Shown here one piece after another: positions 30,818 through 39,811 of a DNA stretch of 64,000 bases. Position 1 is the stretch's first letter; each line of letters opens with the position of its first letter. Below the pieces are notes generated by a model. That model made no database searches and had not been told where the DNA came from. It worked only from the letters and a program-made list of their open reading frames with translations. The stretch is from Niveispirillum sp048066115. Lineage in GTDB: Bacteria; Pseudomonadota; Alphaproteobacteria; Azospirillales; Azospirillaceae. The position numbers were made by a program, and so were the translations under genes. The DNA lies in the NCBI RefSeq assembly GCF_048066115.1, contig NZ_JBLTYX010000004.1:124001-188000 (forward strand). Direction: 5' to 3'.

Positions 30818-31111
30818 TCACAGACGGGCTTGCCAAACCGCAGGGTCACGTCGTTCATGCAACAAGGCGATAACAACAATCAGGTCGGCATCAACGCGAA
30901 AATAGAGACAGTACGGAAATCGCTGCATCCGTGCGACCCGGATATATGCCATCCGTTCCTGGTATATCTGCGGCATGCTGACAATTCGGTCTTGAAGCTG
31001 CCGCAACTGGCTCAGAAATGGCTGCACCATCCCCGATGCTTGGCTTTGATACCAATCGGCAGCGGCCAGGATATCTTCCTGCGCCAGAGGTGTGACAATC
31101 AACGTCGACAT
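30818..31111 (-). CDS. RelE/ParE-superfamily toxin
   Basis: The 97-residue protein has the compact RelE/ParE fold pattern: helix ILAAADWYQSQASG, then the strand set FPYCLYFRVDADLIVVIALLHERRDPAVW. ParE-type members poison gyrase; RelE-type members cleave mRNA. This HERRDP ending is more ParE-like. The ATG shares one base with the antitoxin stop (TAATG). A longer frame to 31153 overlaps the antitoxin. Confidence 0.87.
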   Translation of the reverse strand: MSTLIVTPLAQEDILAAADWYQSQASGMVQPFLSQLRQLQDRIVSMPQIYQERMAYIRVARMQRFPYCLYFRVDADLIVVIALLHERRDPAVWQARL

Positions 31112-31320
31112 TATCCGAAGCGCTGCCGCAGTGTACGGTCGAATTCCTCCCAAGAGATGCTGTTGGCGATATCAACATCCAGGGTTATCAACCGCCGCTC
31201 CAACTCCTCCCGATGCCCATCCGGCAGCGGCAGGTCGGCGGGGTCCAGGCTGTCGACCAGACGTTCGATCAGGTCGATCTTCTCTTCCGTTGTCAGCTTG
31301 TCGATGGCGATGGCCGTCAT
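31111..31320 (-). CDS. Addiction module antitoxin (TIGR02574-type)
   Basis: The 69-residue acidic protein (MTAIAIDKLTTEEKIDLIERL, then EELERRLITLD and WEEFDRTLRQRFG) matches the small addiction-module component family that pairs with RelE/ParE toxins. AAGGAG lies seven bases before the ATG at 31320. It precedes and overlaps the toxin by one base. The module sits between tag and proS. Confidence 0.85.
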   Translation of the reverse strand: MTAIAIDKLTTEEKIDLIERLVDSLDPADLPLPDGHREELERRLITLDVDIANSISWEEFDRTLRQRFG

Positions 31321-31380
31321 GGCGCGCGCTCCTTTGAAACCCGATGATCCTGGCACCGGCATGGGACCCTGTCGAGGGTA

Positions 31381-31415
31381 CAAACAAAAAGGGGCGGCAC
31401 CATGGCCACCCCTTT
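31381..31415 (-). terminator. Intrinsic terminator of proS
   Basis: On the minus strand AAAGGGG-T-GGC and GCC-G-CCCCTTT form a stem with a 6-nt CATGGT loop, followed directly by TTTTTGTTTG. It lies 22 nt after the proS stop. It also separates proS from the toxin-antitoxin pair. Confidence 0.82.
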
Positions 31416-31437
31416 GCACTCAAAGCCGCCGAAAGCC

Positions 31438-32742
31438 TCAGGCCATGACCTTGGCCAGCGCTTCCTCCAGCCCCAGTTCCAGCTTCTCGCCCGTGGCGCG
31501 GCGCTTCAGTTCCACCGTGCCGGCCTTCAGGCCGCGGGGGCCGATAGTCAGCTGCCAGGGAATGCCGATCAGGTCCATGTCGGCGAACTTGGCACCCGGC
31601 CGCTCGTTGCGGTCGTCATAGATCGTCTCCACGCCGGCCGCGTTCAGGCGGGCATAGAGATCGTCGCAGGTGGTGCGGCAGCCCTCGTCGTCGGCCTTCA
31701 GGTTGATCAGGGCCACCTTGAAGGGTGCGACCTGGTCCGGCCAGATGATACCGGCATCGTCATGGCTGGCCTCGATCAAGGCTGCCACGACGCGGGACAC
31801 GCCGATACCGTAGGACCCCATCTCCACCGTCACCGGCTGCCCGTCGGGACCCGTCACCACCGCACCCATGGGCGCGGAGTACTTGGTGCCGAAATAGAAG
31901 ATGTGCCCGACCTCGATCCCGCGCGCGGTCTCCAGATCGGCCGGCGCCTTGGCCGGATCGTGCATCTCCTCCGTCGCGGCATAGATGCTGGTGTACTTGG
32001 CGAAGAAATCCTTCAGGTCGCTATTGGCGTCGGGATTGTCGGCCAGCACGTCCATGTCCAGCCAGGCCTTGTCGCAGAACACCTGGCTCTCGCCCGTTTC
32101 CGCCAGGATGATGAATTCATGGGACAGGTCGCCGCCGATGGGGCCGGTATCGGCGCGCATCGGGATGGCCTTGATGCCCATGCGGGCGAAGGTGCGCAGG
32201 TACGCCAGGAACATCCGGCGATAGGACAGGCGGGCACCCTCCGCATCCAGATCGAAGGAGTAATTGTCCTTCATCAGGAATTCGCGACCGCGCATCACGC
32301 CGAAACGAGGGCGCACCTCATCCCGGAACTTCCACTGGATATGGTACAGGTTGCGCGGCAGGTCTTTGTAGGACTTCACGAAGGTCTTGAAGATGTCGGT
32401 GATCATCTCCTCGTTCGTGGGGCCGAACAGCATCTCGCGGTCATGGCGGTCGGTGATGCGCAGCATCTCCTTGCCATAGGCCTCGTACCGGCCCGACTGC
32501 TTCCACAGCTCCGCCGACTGGATGGTCGGCATCAGCAGTTCCTGCGCGCCGGCGCGGTCCTGCTCCTCGCGCACGATCTGCGACACCTTCTGCAGGACCT
32601 TCCAGCCCAGCGGCAGCCAGGCATAGATGCCGGCCGAGGTCTGGCGGATCATGCCGGCCCGCAACATCAGGCGATGGCTGACGATCTGCGCCTCCGACGG
32701 CGTTTCCTTCAGCGTGGGCAGGAAGTAGCTGGACATACGCAT
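31438..32742 (-). CDS. proS: Prolyl-tRNA synthetase, short alphaproteobacterial type
   Basis: The 434-residue class II synthetase starts MRMSSYFLPTLKETPSEAQI. It has motif 1 around TSAGIYAWLPLGWKVL, motif 2 around RDEVRPRFGVMRGREFLMKD and motif 3 in GSYGIGVSRVVAALIE, plus the anticodon-binding domain. It lacks the roughly 180-residue INS editing domain of E. coli ProS, which is normal for alphaproteobacteria; Ala-tRNA(Pro) may then be cleared by a free-standing editor. A frame extending to 32961 is rejected because it overlaps the divergent peptidase start. Confidence 0.95.
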   Translation of the reverse strand: MRMSSYFLPTLKETPSEAQIVSHRLMLRAGMIRQTSAGIYAWLPLGWKVLQKVSQIVREEQDRAGAQELLMPTIQSAELWKQSGRYEAYGKEMLRITDRHDREMLFGPTNEEMITDIFKTFVKSYKDLPRNLYHIQWKFRDEVRPRFGVMRGREFLMKDNYSFDLDAEGARLSYRRMFLAYLRTFARMGIKAIPMRADTGPIGGDLSHEFIILAETGESQVFCDKAWLDMDVLADNPDANSDLKDFFAKYTSIYAATEEMHDPAKAPADLETARGIEVGHIFYFGTKYSAPMGAVVTGPDGQPVTVEMGSYGIGVSRVVAALIEASHDDAGIIWPDQVAPFKVALINLKADDEGCRTTCDDLYARLNAAGVETIYDDRNERPGAKFADMDLIGIPWQLTIGPRGLKAGTVELKRRATGEKLELGLEEALAKVMA

Positions 32743-32908
32743 GGGGAGCGAACTCACAGGGTCTGGGGTGACGATTTGTGCCGCGACTTTATGGGCTGGC
32801 GCGGCCGGGGGCAAGGCGGGAGAGTGCCGGGCCGGAATGTGGGATATGCCGGAACCGGTCCGGCGCCGGTGGCGTTGCCGGTACAGCCCTTGCCAAGGAC
32901 CCATCCCC

Positions 32909-34006
32909 ATGAAGCTGTTCCAGTGCCAATGCTGCGCCCAGGCGCTGCATTTCGAAAACACCAGTTGCCTGCGCTGCGGCCGTTCCGTCGGCTATCTGGC
33001 GCAAGCCGACCGCATGGCGGCGGTGGAGGCGGACGGCGCCTGCTGGCTGGTGCCGGGCCCGGAGGGGGCGGCACCCGATGGCGCACGCTGGCGCTTCTGC
33101 CGCAACTGGGAGCTGAGTGCCTGCAATTGGATGGTGCCCGTCGCCGACGGGGATGATCCGGATGCCGCCGCCGCCTTCTGCCCCGCCTGCCGGCATAACC
33201 GCACGGTCCCGGACCTGACGGATCCGGTCCGCCATGCGCAATGGCAGAAGATCGAAGCCGCCAAGCGCCGGCTGGTCTACACGATCCACCGCCTGGGCCT
33301 GCCCCATCCGGCCCCCGGCGACGGCCATCCCGAACCGCTGGTCTTCGACTTCCTGGCCGACGACCCGGATGCCGGGGAACGGGTGACCACCGGCCATGAC
33401 AGCGGCGTGGTGACCATCGCCCTGAAGGAAGCCGACGACGCGGCGCGCGAGAAGACCCGCCTGGAAATGGGCGAGGCCTATCGCACCCTGCTGGGGCATT
33501 TCCGCCATGAGGTCGGGCATTATTACTGGGACCTGCTGGCCCGCGACACCGATGCCCTGGCGCCCTTCCGCACCCTGTTCGGCGACGAGCGGCAGGATTA
33601 CGGCCAAGCCCTGGACCGGCATTACCGGGAAGGGCCACCACCGGGCTGGCAGGATTCCTACGTCTCCGCCTATGCCACCATGCATCCATGGGAGGATTGG
33701 GCCGAAACCTGGGCGCATTACCTGCACATGGTCGACACGCTGGAAAGTGCCGGTGCTCTGGGCATGCGGGTCGAGCCGGCGGTGGATGAGGAAGGGGAAC
33801 TTTCCGCCGCCGTCGATTTCGATCCCTATCGTGTGCGCCGGGCCGAAAGGCTGCTATCGGCCTGGGTACCCTTGACCGTGGCGCTGAACACGCTGAACCG
33901 GTCCATGGGCATGGCCGACCTGTACCCCTTCGCCCTGACCGACCCGGTACAGCGCAAGCTGGGCTTCATCCACGATCTGGTGCGGGGCGCCATCGGCAAG
34001 GGCTGA
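32909..34006 (+). CDS. Putative zinc-binding metallopeptidase with N-terminal zinc ribbon
   Basis: The 365-residue protein opens with a zinc ribbon-like module (FQCQCCAQALHFENTSCLRCG, Cys pairs at about 5-25), followed later by a second pair (AFCPACRHN). A catalytic HExxH is present as FRHEVGHYYWDLL near 200-212, and EDWAETWAHYLHM contains a probable third ligand. This layout matches a conserved bacterial family annotated as putative zinc-binding peptidase (DUF2248-like). Substrate unknown. The ATG at 32909 starts MKLFQCQCC, typical for the family. Confidence 0.8.
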   Translation: MKLFQCQCCAQALHFENTSCLRCGRSVGYLAQADRMAAVEADGACWLVPGPEGAAPDGARWRFCRNWELSACNWMVPVADGDDPDAAAAFCPACRHNRTVPDLTDPVRHAQWQKIEAAKRRLVYTIHRLGLPHPAPGDGHPEPLVFDFLADDPDAGERVTTGHDSGVVTIALKEADDAAREKTRLEMGEAYRTLLGHFRHEVGHYYWDLLARDTDALAPFRTLFGDERQDYGQALDRHYREGPPPGWQDSYVSAYATMHPWEDWAETWAHYLHMVDTLESAGALGMRVEPAVDEEGELSAAVDFDPYRVRRAERLLSAWVPLTVALNTLNRSMGMADLYPFALTDPVQRKLGFIHDLVRGAIGKG

Positions 34007-34048
34007 GCCATTGCCGATACTCGCCACCACACCTATGATCCCCCCATC

Positions 34049-35629
34049 ATGAGCGATTTCTTCTCCGATCCCGCCCCCGCCCGCCCCGGCACCAACCTGC
34101 CCGAACAGACGGTCAGCGATCTGGCCCGCTCCGTGAAGCGCACGGTGGAGGATGCCTTCGGCTATGTCCGCGTGCGCGGCGAGATCAGCCAGCCCAAGCG
34201 CCATACCTCGGGCCATATCTATCTGCGGCTGAAGGATGATGCGGCGGTGATCGAGGCCGTGTGCTGGAAGGGCACCGCCGCCCGCCTGTCCATCCGGCCG
34301 GAGGAAGGGATGGAGGTGGTCTGCACCGGCAAGCTGACGACATATCCCGGCCGTTCACAGTACCAGCTTATCATCGACAGCATGGAACTGGCGGGCGAAG
34401 GTGCCTTGCTGAAGATGCTGGAGGAGCGCAAGCGGCGGCTGGCGGCGGAAGGGCTGTTCAATCCGGAGCGCAAGAAGCCCCTGCCCTTCCTGCCCCGCAC
34501 CATCGGCGTCGTCACCAGCCCCACGGGGGCGGTCATCCGTGACATCCTGCACCGGCTGGCCGACCGGTTTCCCCGCCATGTCCTGCTCTGGCCCGTGGCC
34601 GTGCAGGGCGAAGGGGCGGCAAGCCAAGTAGCCCGCGCCATCCAGGGATTCAACAGCCTGGAACCCGGTGGCAGGGTGCCGCGCCCCGATCTGATCATCG
34701 TGGCACGCGGTGGCGGCAGCCTGGAGGACCTGATGGCCTTCAACGAGGAGATCGTGGTGCGGGCAGCGGCCGACAGCCGCATCCCCCTGATCTCCGCCGT
34801 GGGGCATGAGACCGACACGACCCTGATCGACTTCGCGTCGGACCGGCGCGCCCCCACCCCCACGGCCGCGGCCGAGATGGCGGTACCCGTGCGGGCGGAA
34901 TTGCTGAGCCAGGTGCTGGATGACGAACATCGGCTGCACCGGGCCATGACCCGCGCCCTGGACCAGCGCCGCACCTATGTGCAGGGCCTGGCCCGCGGCC
35001 TGGGCGATCCGCGAAGCCTGCTGGATGGCTTGGTACAGCGTCTGGACGACCGGGGCGAACGGCTGGTCCTGTGCATGCGCACAGGCATTGAGCGGCGGGG
35101 CACTGCCGTGCGCCAGCTGGGCCTGAAGCTGCGCCACCCGCGTGAGGTGCTGCATCTGGCCGCCACGCGGCTGGACGGGGCGTCGCGGGCCCTTCGCACC
35201 GGCCTGGAAAGCTCCATCCGCCTGTCGGAGGGCCGTTACCACCGCATCGCCGACCGGCTGTCCGACCGGGCCTTGCGGCGCGCCATGGCGGAGGGTGGCA
35301 ACCGCCTGTCCGATCTGCCTGCCCGCCTGGAACGCGCCCATCTGGCCGCACTTTCGGCCCACGGCGACCGGCTGGCGCAACTGGGCCGGCTGCTGGAGAG
35401 CGTGTCCTATCGCGGCGTGCTGTCACGCGGATTCGCCCTGGTCACCGATGCGCAGGGCCACCCGGTGACGCGTGCGGGCGATCTGACGGACGGACAGCAG
35501 GTGGCCATCGCCTTCCAGGATGGCCACCGTTCCGCCGTGATCGGCGACGCCGGGGCGGCACCACCCACCGCCAGGCCGGCACGCCCCGCCCGCAAGACGA
35601 CCCAGCCCCCGCAAGGTAGCCTGTTCTAA
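34049..35629 (+). CDS. xseA: Exodeoxyribonuclease VII large subunit
   Basis: The 526-residue subunit forms with XseB an ATP-independent single-strand exonuclease. An N-terminal OB fold (YVRVRGEISQPKRHTSGHIYLRLKD) is followed by the catalytic core with IGVVTSPTGAVIRD, ARGGGSLEDLMAFN and VGHETDTTLIDFASD. A long helical region (about 270-450) then leads to the C-terminal strand GVLSRGFALVTD. Its small partner xseB is not in the window. A Pro/Ala-rich tail ends in QGSLF. Confidence 0.95.
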   Translation: MSDFFSDPAPARPGTNLPEQTVSDLARSVKRTVEDAFGYVRVRGEISQPKRHTSGHIYLRLKDDAAVIEAVCWKGTAARLSIRPEEGMEVVCTGKLTTYPGRSQYQLIIDSMELAGEGALLKMLEERKRRLAAEGLFNPERKKPLPFLPRTIGVVTSPTGAVIRDILHRLADRFPRHVLLWPVAVQGEGAASQVARAIQGFNSLEPGGRVPRPDLIIVARGGGSLEDLMAFNEEIVVRAAADSRIPLISAVGHETDTTLIDFASDRRAPTPTAAAEMAVPVRAELLSQVLDDEHRLHRAMTRALDQRRTYVQGLARGLGDPRSLLDGLVQRLDDRGERLVLCMRTGIERRGTAVRQLGLKLRHPREVLHLAATRLDGASRALRTGLESSIRLSEGRYHRIADRLSDRALRRAMAEGGNRLSDLPARLERAHLAALSAHGDRLAQLGRLLESVSYRGVLSRGFALVTDAQGHPVTRAGDLTDGQQVAIAFQDGHRSAVIGDAGAAPPTARPARPARKTTQPPQGSLF

Positions 35630-35680
35630 CGACATACCCCGGCACCCTATCCACTGGGATTAGTGTGCCGCACTGCGACA

Positions 35681-35710
35681 GCAAGCATCGCACTGTATGC
35701 TTGCAAGCAT
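35681..35710 (+). promoter_or_regulatory. Three GCAAGCAT half-sites at the diguanylate cyclase start
   Basis: GCAAGCAT occurs at 35681-35688 and 35703-35710 in direct orientation, and ATGCTTGC at 35697-35704 inverted. The last two overlap as the perfect 14-bp palindrome ATGCTTGCAAGCAT, which includes both candidate start codons. Outer copies are 22 bp apart, two helical turns. This looks like an operator, but no regulator is identified. Confidence 0.45.
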
Positions 35711-37265
35711 GAGTGACCCGTTCTCCACCTTGCCGGCCCAGGACGCCTTGTCGGTTTCACGCCTTCGACGGAATGCCGTGGAATGGCTGGGATTGCCGCT
35801 GGGCGTGGTGATGGCGCTGGCCCTGGCGCTGATCATCGCCCTGCAATTGGTCAATGACCGGGACAATACCAGGGCGCAGGCGCAGGAAGCCGCCGTCAAC
35901 CTGTCCAGCGCCATCGCCCGCGACATTTCCCGGCATGTCGACCTGTTCCGCTTCGTGCTGTCGTCGCTGCGCGATACGGTGACATCCGATGCGTTCGACC
36001 GTATCCCCGCCGACCTGCGCGACACCGTCCTGTTCTCCCACACCGCGGCACCCAAGGCGCTGGGGGTGCTGTTCGTCACGGACGAGAACGGTATCATAAC
36101 CGCCGAATCCGGCCAGAATGGCATCAGGGGGAAAAGCCGGGCCTGGCGTCCGTACTTCGCTTACCACCGCCAGAACGACGACCCGGCCCTGCTGATCAGC
36201 GGGCCGGTGGCATCGGCCACGTCGGGGGACCCCATCATCGTTCTGTCCATGCGGCTGAACAATCCCGACGGGTCGTTCAAGGGCGTGGTCGTGGCCTCCA
36301 TGCTGCTCACCTATTTCGACGGGCTGATGGCCGACCTGACGCTGGAGGAAGGGGCGAGCCTGACCCTGCTGCTGGACCAGGGCGTGGTGGTCTCCCGCAA
36401 GCCCACGGACCCCGAGGCAGTGGGCCGTGACCTGCGGCGCGATCCGCTTGTTGCCGCCACCGCCGGATCGCCGCTCGCCATCTATGAGGCGCCGGATACC
36501 CTGTCTGGTGACCGACTGGTGGTCTCCACCGCCGTGGAGGGCTCCAGCGTGCGGGTCCAGATGGCGCAGTCGCTGGACACGATCCTTGCGCATTGGCGGG
36601 CCAAGGCCTGGACCATCGGCATCACCACCGCCGTGCTGATCGCCGGCATCATCAGCCTGATCGTGCTGTTCTACCGCGAATCCGGGCGCCGCGCCCGGGC
36701 GCAGGCAGCGCTGGCCCAGGCCAACACCACGCTGGAACGCATGGCCACCACCGACCCGCTGACCGGCATCCCCAACCGCCGCATGTTCGAGGAGACCCTG
36801 CGGCGGGAGGAGGACAGGGCGGCGCGCACCCCGCATGAGGCCGCCGTTCTGATGATCGATATCGACCTGTTCAAATCGTTCAACGACACCTATGGCCATG
36901 GTGCCGGCGACGCCACGCTGCGTTCGGTCGCCCATGCGGCCAGACGGGCCGTGACGCGGGGCGGTGATCTGGTGGCCCGCATCGGGGGCGAGGAATTCGC
37001 CGTACTGCTGACGGAAACCGACCTGTCGGGCGCGCGCGCCGTGGCCGACCACATCCGCGCCGGCGTGGCCGCTCTGGGCATCCGCCATACCGGCAGCCCG
37101 CACGGCCATGTCACCGTCTCCATCGGCCTGGCCGCATCGGCCGGAAACAGCGAGGTGCTGAACCTGGACGAGACGCTGGACCGTGCCGACCAGGCGCTCT
37201 ACATCGCCAAGAAGGCCGGGCGCGACCGGGTGGAGGTCGCGTCACCCACCATGGTTGCGGCGTGA
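35709..37265 (+). CDS. Membrane-bound diguanylate cyclase with periplasmic sensor domain
   Basis: The 518-residue protein has a membrane segment at about 22-44, a periplasmic sensor of roughly 260 residues (Cache-like, with ITAESGQNGIRGKSRAWRPYF), a second membrane segment at about 300-322, and a GGDEF domain at about 345-510. The active site is ARIGGEEFAVLL. An RGGD inhibitory site lies exactly five residues upstream, so the enzyme is probably active and product-inhibited, making c-di-GMP from two GTP. An in-frame ATG at 35697 is equally possible as start. The dispersed repeat copy B follows the stop by 41 bp. Confidence 0.9.
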   Translation: MSDPFSTLPAQDALSVSRLRRNAVEWLGLPLGVVMALALALIIALQLVNDRDNTRAQAQEAAVNLSSAIARDISRHVDLFRFVLSSLRDTVTSDAFDRIPADLRDTVLFSHTAAPKALGVLFVTDENGIITAESGQNGIRGKSRAWRPYFAYHRQNDDPALLISGPVASATSGDPIIVLSMRLNNPDGSFKGVVVASMLLTYFDGLMADLTLEEGASLTLLLDQGVVVSRKPTDPEAVGRDLRRDPLVAATAGSPLAIYEAPDTLSGDRLVVSTAVEGSSVRVQMAQSLDTILAHWRAKAWTIGITTAVLIAGIISLIVLFYRESGRRARAQAALAQANTTLERMATTDPLTGIPNRRMFEETLRREEDRAARTPHEAAVLMIDIDLFKSFNDTYGHGAGDATLRSVAHAARRAVTRGGDLVARIGGEEFAVLLTETDLSGARAVADHIRAGVAALGIRHTGSPHGHVTVSIGLAASAGNSEVLNLDETLDRADQALYIAKKAGRDRVEVASPTMVAA

Positions 37266-37306
37266 ATCAACCCAGATGCCGCCGGCCATAATATGGCCGG
37301 TGGTAC

Positions 37307-37376
37307 GGCGGCGACCGCCGCCGCGCCGCACGTGCGGCGTAGCCAAGCCAGCAGATGCTGGCGCCGGCGATTGAGG
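37307..37376 (+). repeat. Dispersed three-hairpin repeat, copy B
   Basis: Helix 1 is GGCGGC/GCCGCC, helix 2 CGCCGCAC/GTGCGGCG, helix 3 CCAGC/GCTGG with AGAT loop, tail GGCGATTGAGG. It is preceded at 37282-37300 by another hairpin, CCGGCCAT/ATGGCCGG. It is in the same orientation as the diguanylate cyclase it follows. Confidence 0.85.
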
Positions 37377-37398
37377 GGCAGGAAAGATTGACCGAAGG

Positions 37399-37980
37399 TC
37401 AAGATTTCATGCCACTGGTATGATAGCGCAGGAAATGGATGCGGGCCTGTGAATAGTCGCGCGCATCCAGAGCCGTGAACCCCTCGGGCGTCGTGAAGGC
37501 ATCATCCGCCCCCACCTCCACGATGACCAGCGCGCCGGGTGCCAGCCAGCCAGCCCGCGACAGGCCGGTCAGGGCCGGCGGCGACAGATTCTGGCCATAG
37601 GGCGGGTCCAGAAAGGCCAACCGGGCGGCGAAGGGGGCTGCCGGTGGTTTGGCGGCGTCCCCCAGGATGAAGCGGCAATTCGCCCCCTCCCCCAGCATCT
37701 CCGCATTGCGCCGCGCGATATCCAGCGATGACCGCGCCCTGTCCAGGAAGGCGGCGCGGGCGGCACCATGCGACAGCGCCTCCAGCGCCAAGGCACCCGT
37801 ACCGCAGAACGCGTCCAGCACGTCCGCACCTTCCAGCACATCCGACCCATCGCCCATCCAGTCGCCATGGGACAGGATGTTGAACAGGGACTGGCGGGTG
37901 CGGTCACTGGTGGGGCGCACGTCGCGACCCGTCGGGGCCTCCAGCTGCCGGCCGCGATGCCTACCGGCGACGATCCGCAC
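37399..37980 (-). CDS. rsmD: 16S rRNA (guanine966-N2)-methyltransferase
   Basis: This 193-residue methylase opens VRIVAGRHRGRQLEAP, the RsmD start. SAM motif I is VLDAFCGTGALALEALSHGA and the catalytic motif is AFLDPPYGQ. The GTG at 37980 has GGGAG seven bases upstream and lies inside the 3' end of the rluB-like gene (20-nt overlap), so translation is coupled. A longer frame to 38151 is only overlap. Confidence 0.92.
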   Translation of the reverse strand: MRIVAGRHRGRQLEAPTGRDVRPTSDRTRQSLFNILSHGDWMGDGSDVLEGADVLDAFCGTGALALEALSHGAARAAFLDRARSSLDIARRNAEMLGEGANCRFILGDAAKPPAAPFAARLAFLDPPYGQNLSPPALTGLSRAGWLAPGALVIVEVGADDAFTTPEGFTALDARDYSQARIHFLRYHTSGMKS

Positions 37981-39247
37981 GCGGGGCTCCCTTGGGCAGC
38001 GGCTTGTTGCCTGCCGGCTTGGCCGGAGCGGCGGCAGCAGCCGGCGGACGCTTGGGAGCCGTCTTGGCCGAACGGCGCGCGGGCGCGTCATCGTCGGGGA
38101 TGTCCGCACCGGACAGGGCGCGGTCCAGCTTGGCCACGGCGCGCCGCGCACTCTCGCTCAACTGGTCACCGGCGCCACGGCGGGCGGCCTTGGGCATTTC
38201 CGATTCCACGCGGGTCGCCGGAGCCGGCTTCTTCGGCGCGGTGCTGGCAGCGGCCTTGCGCGCACCACCCATCAGGCGTTCCACGCTGTCGCGGGCCTTG
38301 GCGGCGGACGGCTTGGCTTTGCCCTTGGTGGCGCTGGACGGCGCCGATGCCGCCATGGCCTTGGGCAGGCGGTCATAGCGCATGCGCGGAACGGCACCCG
38401 GCTTGGCGGAAGCTTCCGTCGCCGGCTCCACCGCGTCGGCGGGGAAGAAGTCGGGCATCTGGTCGCGCAGGACGCGGCGCGGCACTTCCTCCACCGCCCC
38501 GCGCTCCAGCTTGCCCAGTTGGAACGGGCCGTAAGCGACGCGGATCAGGCGGCTGACGGGCAGGCCCAGCCATTCGAAGACACGACGGATCTCGCGGTTC
38601 TTGCCCTCGCGCAGACCCACGGTCAGCCAGGAATTATAACCGACGGTGCGGTCGATCACGGTTTCGATGGGGCCATAGGCCAGACCGTCGACGACGATAC
38701 CGTCGGCCAGCTTGCGCATCGTCTCCGGCGTCGGAACCCCGTGCACACGGATGCGGTACCGGCGCAGCCAGCCCGTCGATGGCAGTTCCAGGTGACGGGC
38801 CAGCGCCCCGTCATTGGTCAGCAGCAGCAGCCCTTCCGACGACAGGTCCAGCCGGCCGACGGAGATGACGCGCGGCATGGTGGGCGGCAGATGGTCGAAC
38901 ACCGTGGCCCGGCCCTTCTCGTCACGCGCCGTCGTCACCAGCCCTTCCGGCTTGTGGTAGCGCCAGAGACGGGTCGGTTCCGGTTCGCCGACATTCTGGC
39001 CATCCACCTGGATGCGGTCACCGTCGCGCACCAGGAAGGCTGCGCTTTCCAGGGTCACGCCGTTGACGCGCACGCGGCCATCGGCGATCCATCGCTCGGC
39101 ATCGCGGCGGGAGCAGATGCCGGCGCGGGCGAGTCGCTTGGCGATGCGTTCACCCCCGGCGGGCGCGGGGGCGTCATCACTATCGGTTTCGTCGGCAACG
39201 GCATTGACCGCCACCTGACGCAAAGGGTCGTATGAATTCTGGGACAT
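37961..39247 (-). CDS. rluB: RluB-like large-subunit rRNA pseudouridine synthase with long basic tail
   Basis: The 428-residue protein has an S4 domain (RIAKRLARAGICSRRDAERWI), the catalytic loop GRLDLSSEGLLLLTNDG and the KNREIRRVFEWLGLPVSRLIRVAYGPF motif. The C-terminal 170 residues are a low-complexity Ala/Lys/Arg/Pro extension, common in alphaproteobacteria and likely RNA-binding. RluB makes pseudouridine 2605 in 23S rRNA. It starts 90 bp from the divergent tadA and overlaps rsmD. Confidence 0.9.
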   Translation of the reverse strand: MSQNSYDPLRQVAVNAVADETDSDDAPAPAGGERIAKRLARAGICSRRDAERWIADGRVRVNGVTLESAAFLVRDGDRIQVDGQNVGEPEPTRLWRYHKPEGLVTTARDEKGRATVFDHLPPTMPRVISVGRLDLSSEGLLLLTNDGALARHLELPSTGWLRRYRIRVHGVPTPETMRKLADGIVVDGLAYGPIETVIDRTVGYNSWLTVGLREGKNREIRRVFEWLGLPVSRLIRVAYGPFQLGKLERGAVEEVPRRVLRDQMPDFFPADAVEPATEASAKPGAVPRMRYDRLPKAMAASAPSSATKGKAKPSAAKARDSVERLMGGARKAAASTAPKKPAPATRVESEMPKAARRGAGDQLSESARRAVAKLDRALSGADIPDDDAPARRSAKTAPKRPPAAAAAPAKPAGNKPLPKGAPRADRRR

Positions 39248-39336
39248 GGGCGCGGAGATTACGCGCGAAACAGGCAAGCCGCAAGCGGACCCCCGCCTTG
39301 ACGGGCGCGACCGTCCCATGCAGCCTTGCGCGCATC

Positions 39337-39801
39337 ATGACCGACCTGCCCAGCGCCCCCAATCCCATGGACATCGCCTTCGCCGAAGCGGAGAAAGCCG
39401 CCGCGCGCGGGGAGGTGCCAGTGGGGGCCGTCGTGGTCGATCCCGCCACGGGTGCCGTGCTGGGGGCCGCCGGCAACCGGACGGAGGAACTGTCCGACCC
39501 CACGGCGCATGCGGAGATGCTGGCGATAAGGCAGGCGGCATCCGCCCTGGACAGCCCGCGCCTGCCGGGCCTGGACCTTTATGTTACGCTGGAACCATGC
39601 GCCATGTGCGCGGGCGCGATCAGCTTCGCCCGCCTGCGCCGCGTCTATTTCGCGGCCTATGATCCCAAGGGCGGAGCCGTGGATCACGGCCCCCGCTTCT
39701 TCGCGCAGCCCACCTGCCACCACGCCCCCGACGCCTATGGCGGCTTCGGGGAGGCGCGGGCGGCGGCATTGCTGCGCGATTTCTTCAAGGACAGGCGATA
39801 G
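39337..39801 (+). CDS. tadA: tRNA-specific adenosine deaminase
   Basis: The 154-residue deaminase converts A34 of tRNA-Arg(ACG) to inosine. Zinc site motifs are TAHAEMLAIR (His ligand and catalytic Glu) and EPCAMCAGAIS (two Cys ligands). FAAYDPKGGAVDHG is TadA-typical. The ATG at 39337 is preferred; an ATG at 39367 is possible. It is divergent from the rluB-like gene, a common alphaproteobacterial layout (rluB/rsmD next to tadA). Confidence 0.93.
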   Translation: MTDLPSAPNPMDIAFAEAEKAAARGEVPVGAVVVDPATGAVLGAAGNRTEELSDPTAHAEMLAIRQAASALDSPRLPGLDLYVTLEPCAMCAGAISFARLRRVYFAAYDPKGGAVDHGPRFFAQPTCHHAPDAYGGFGEARAAALLRDFFKDRR

Positions 39802-39811
39802 GAGAAAGACC

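Noticed and set aside
31402..33156. 584-codon open frame on plus
   Set aside because: Antisense to proS, whose class II motifs are intact.
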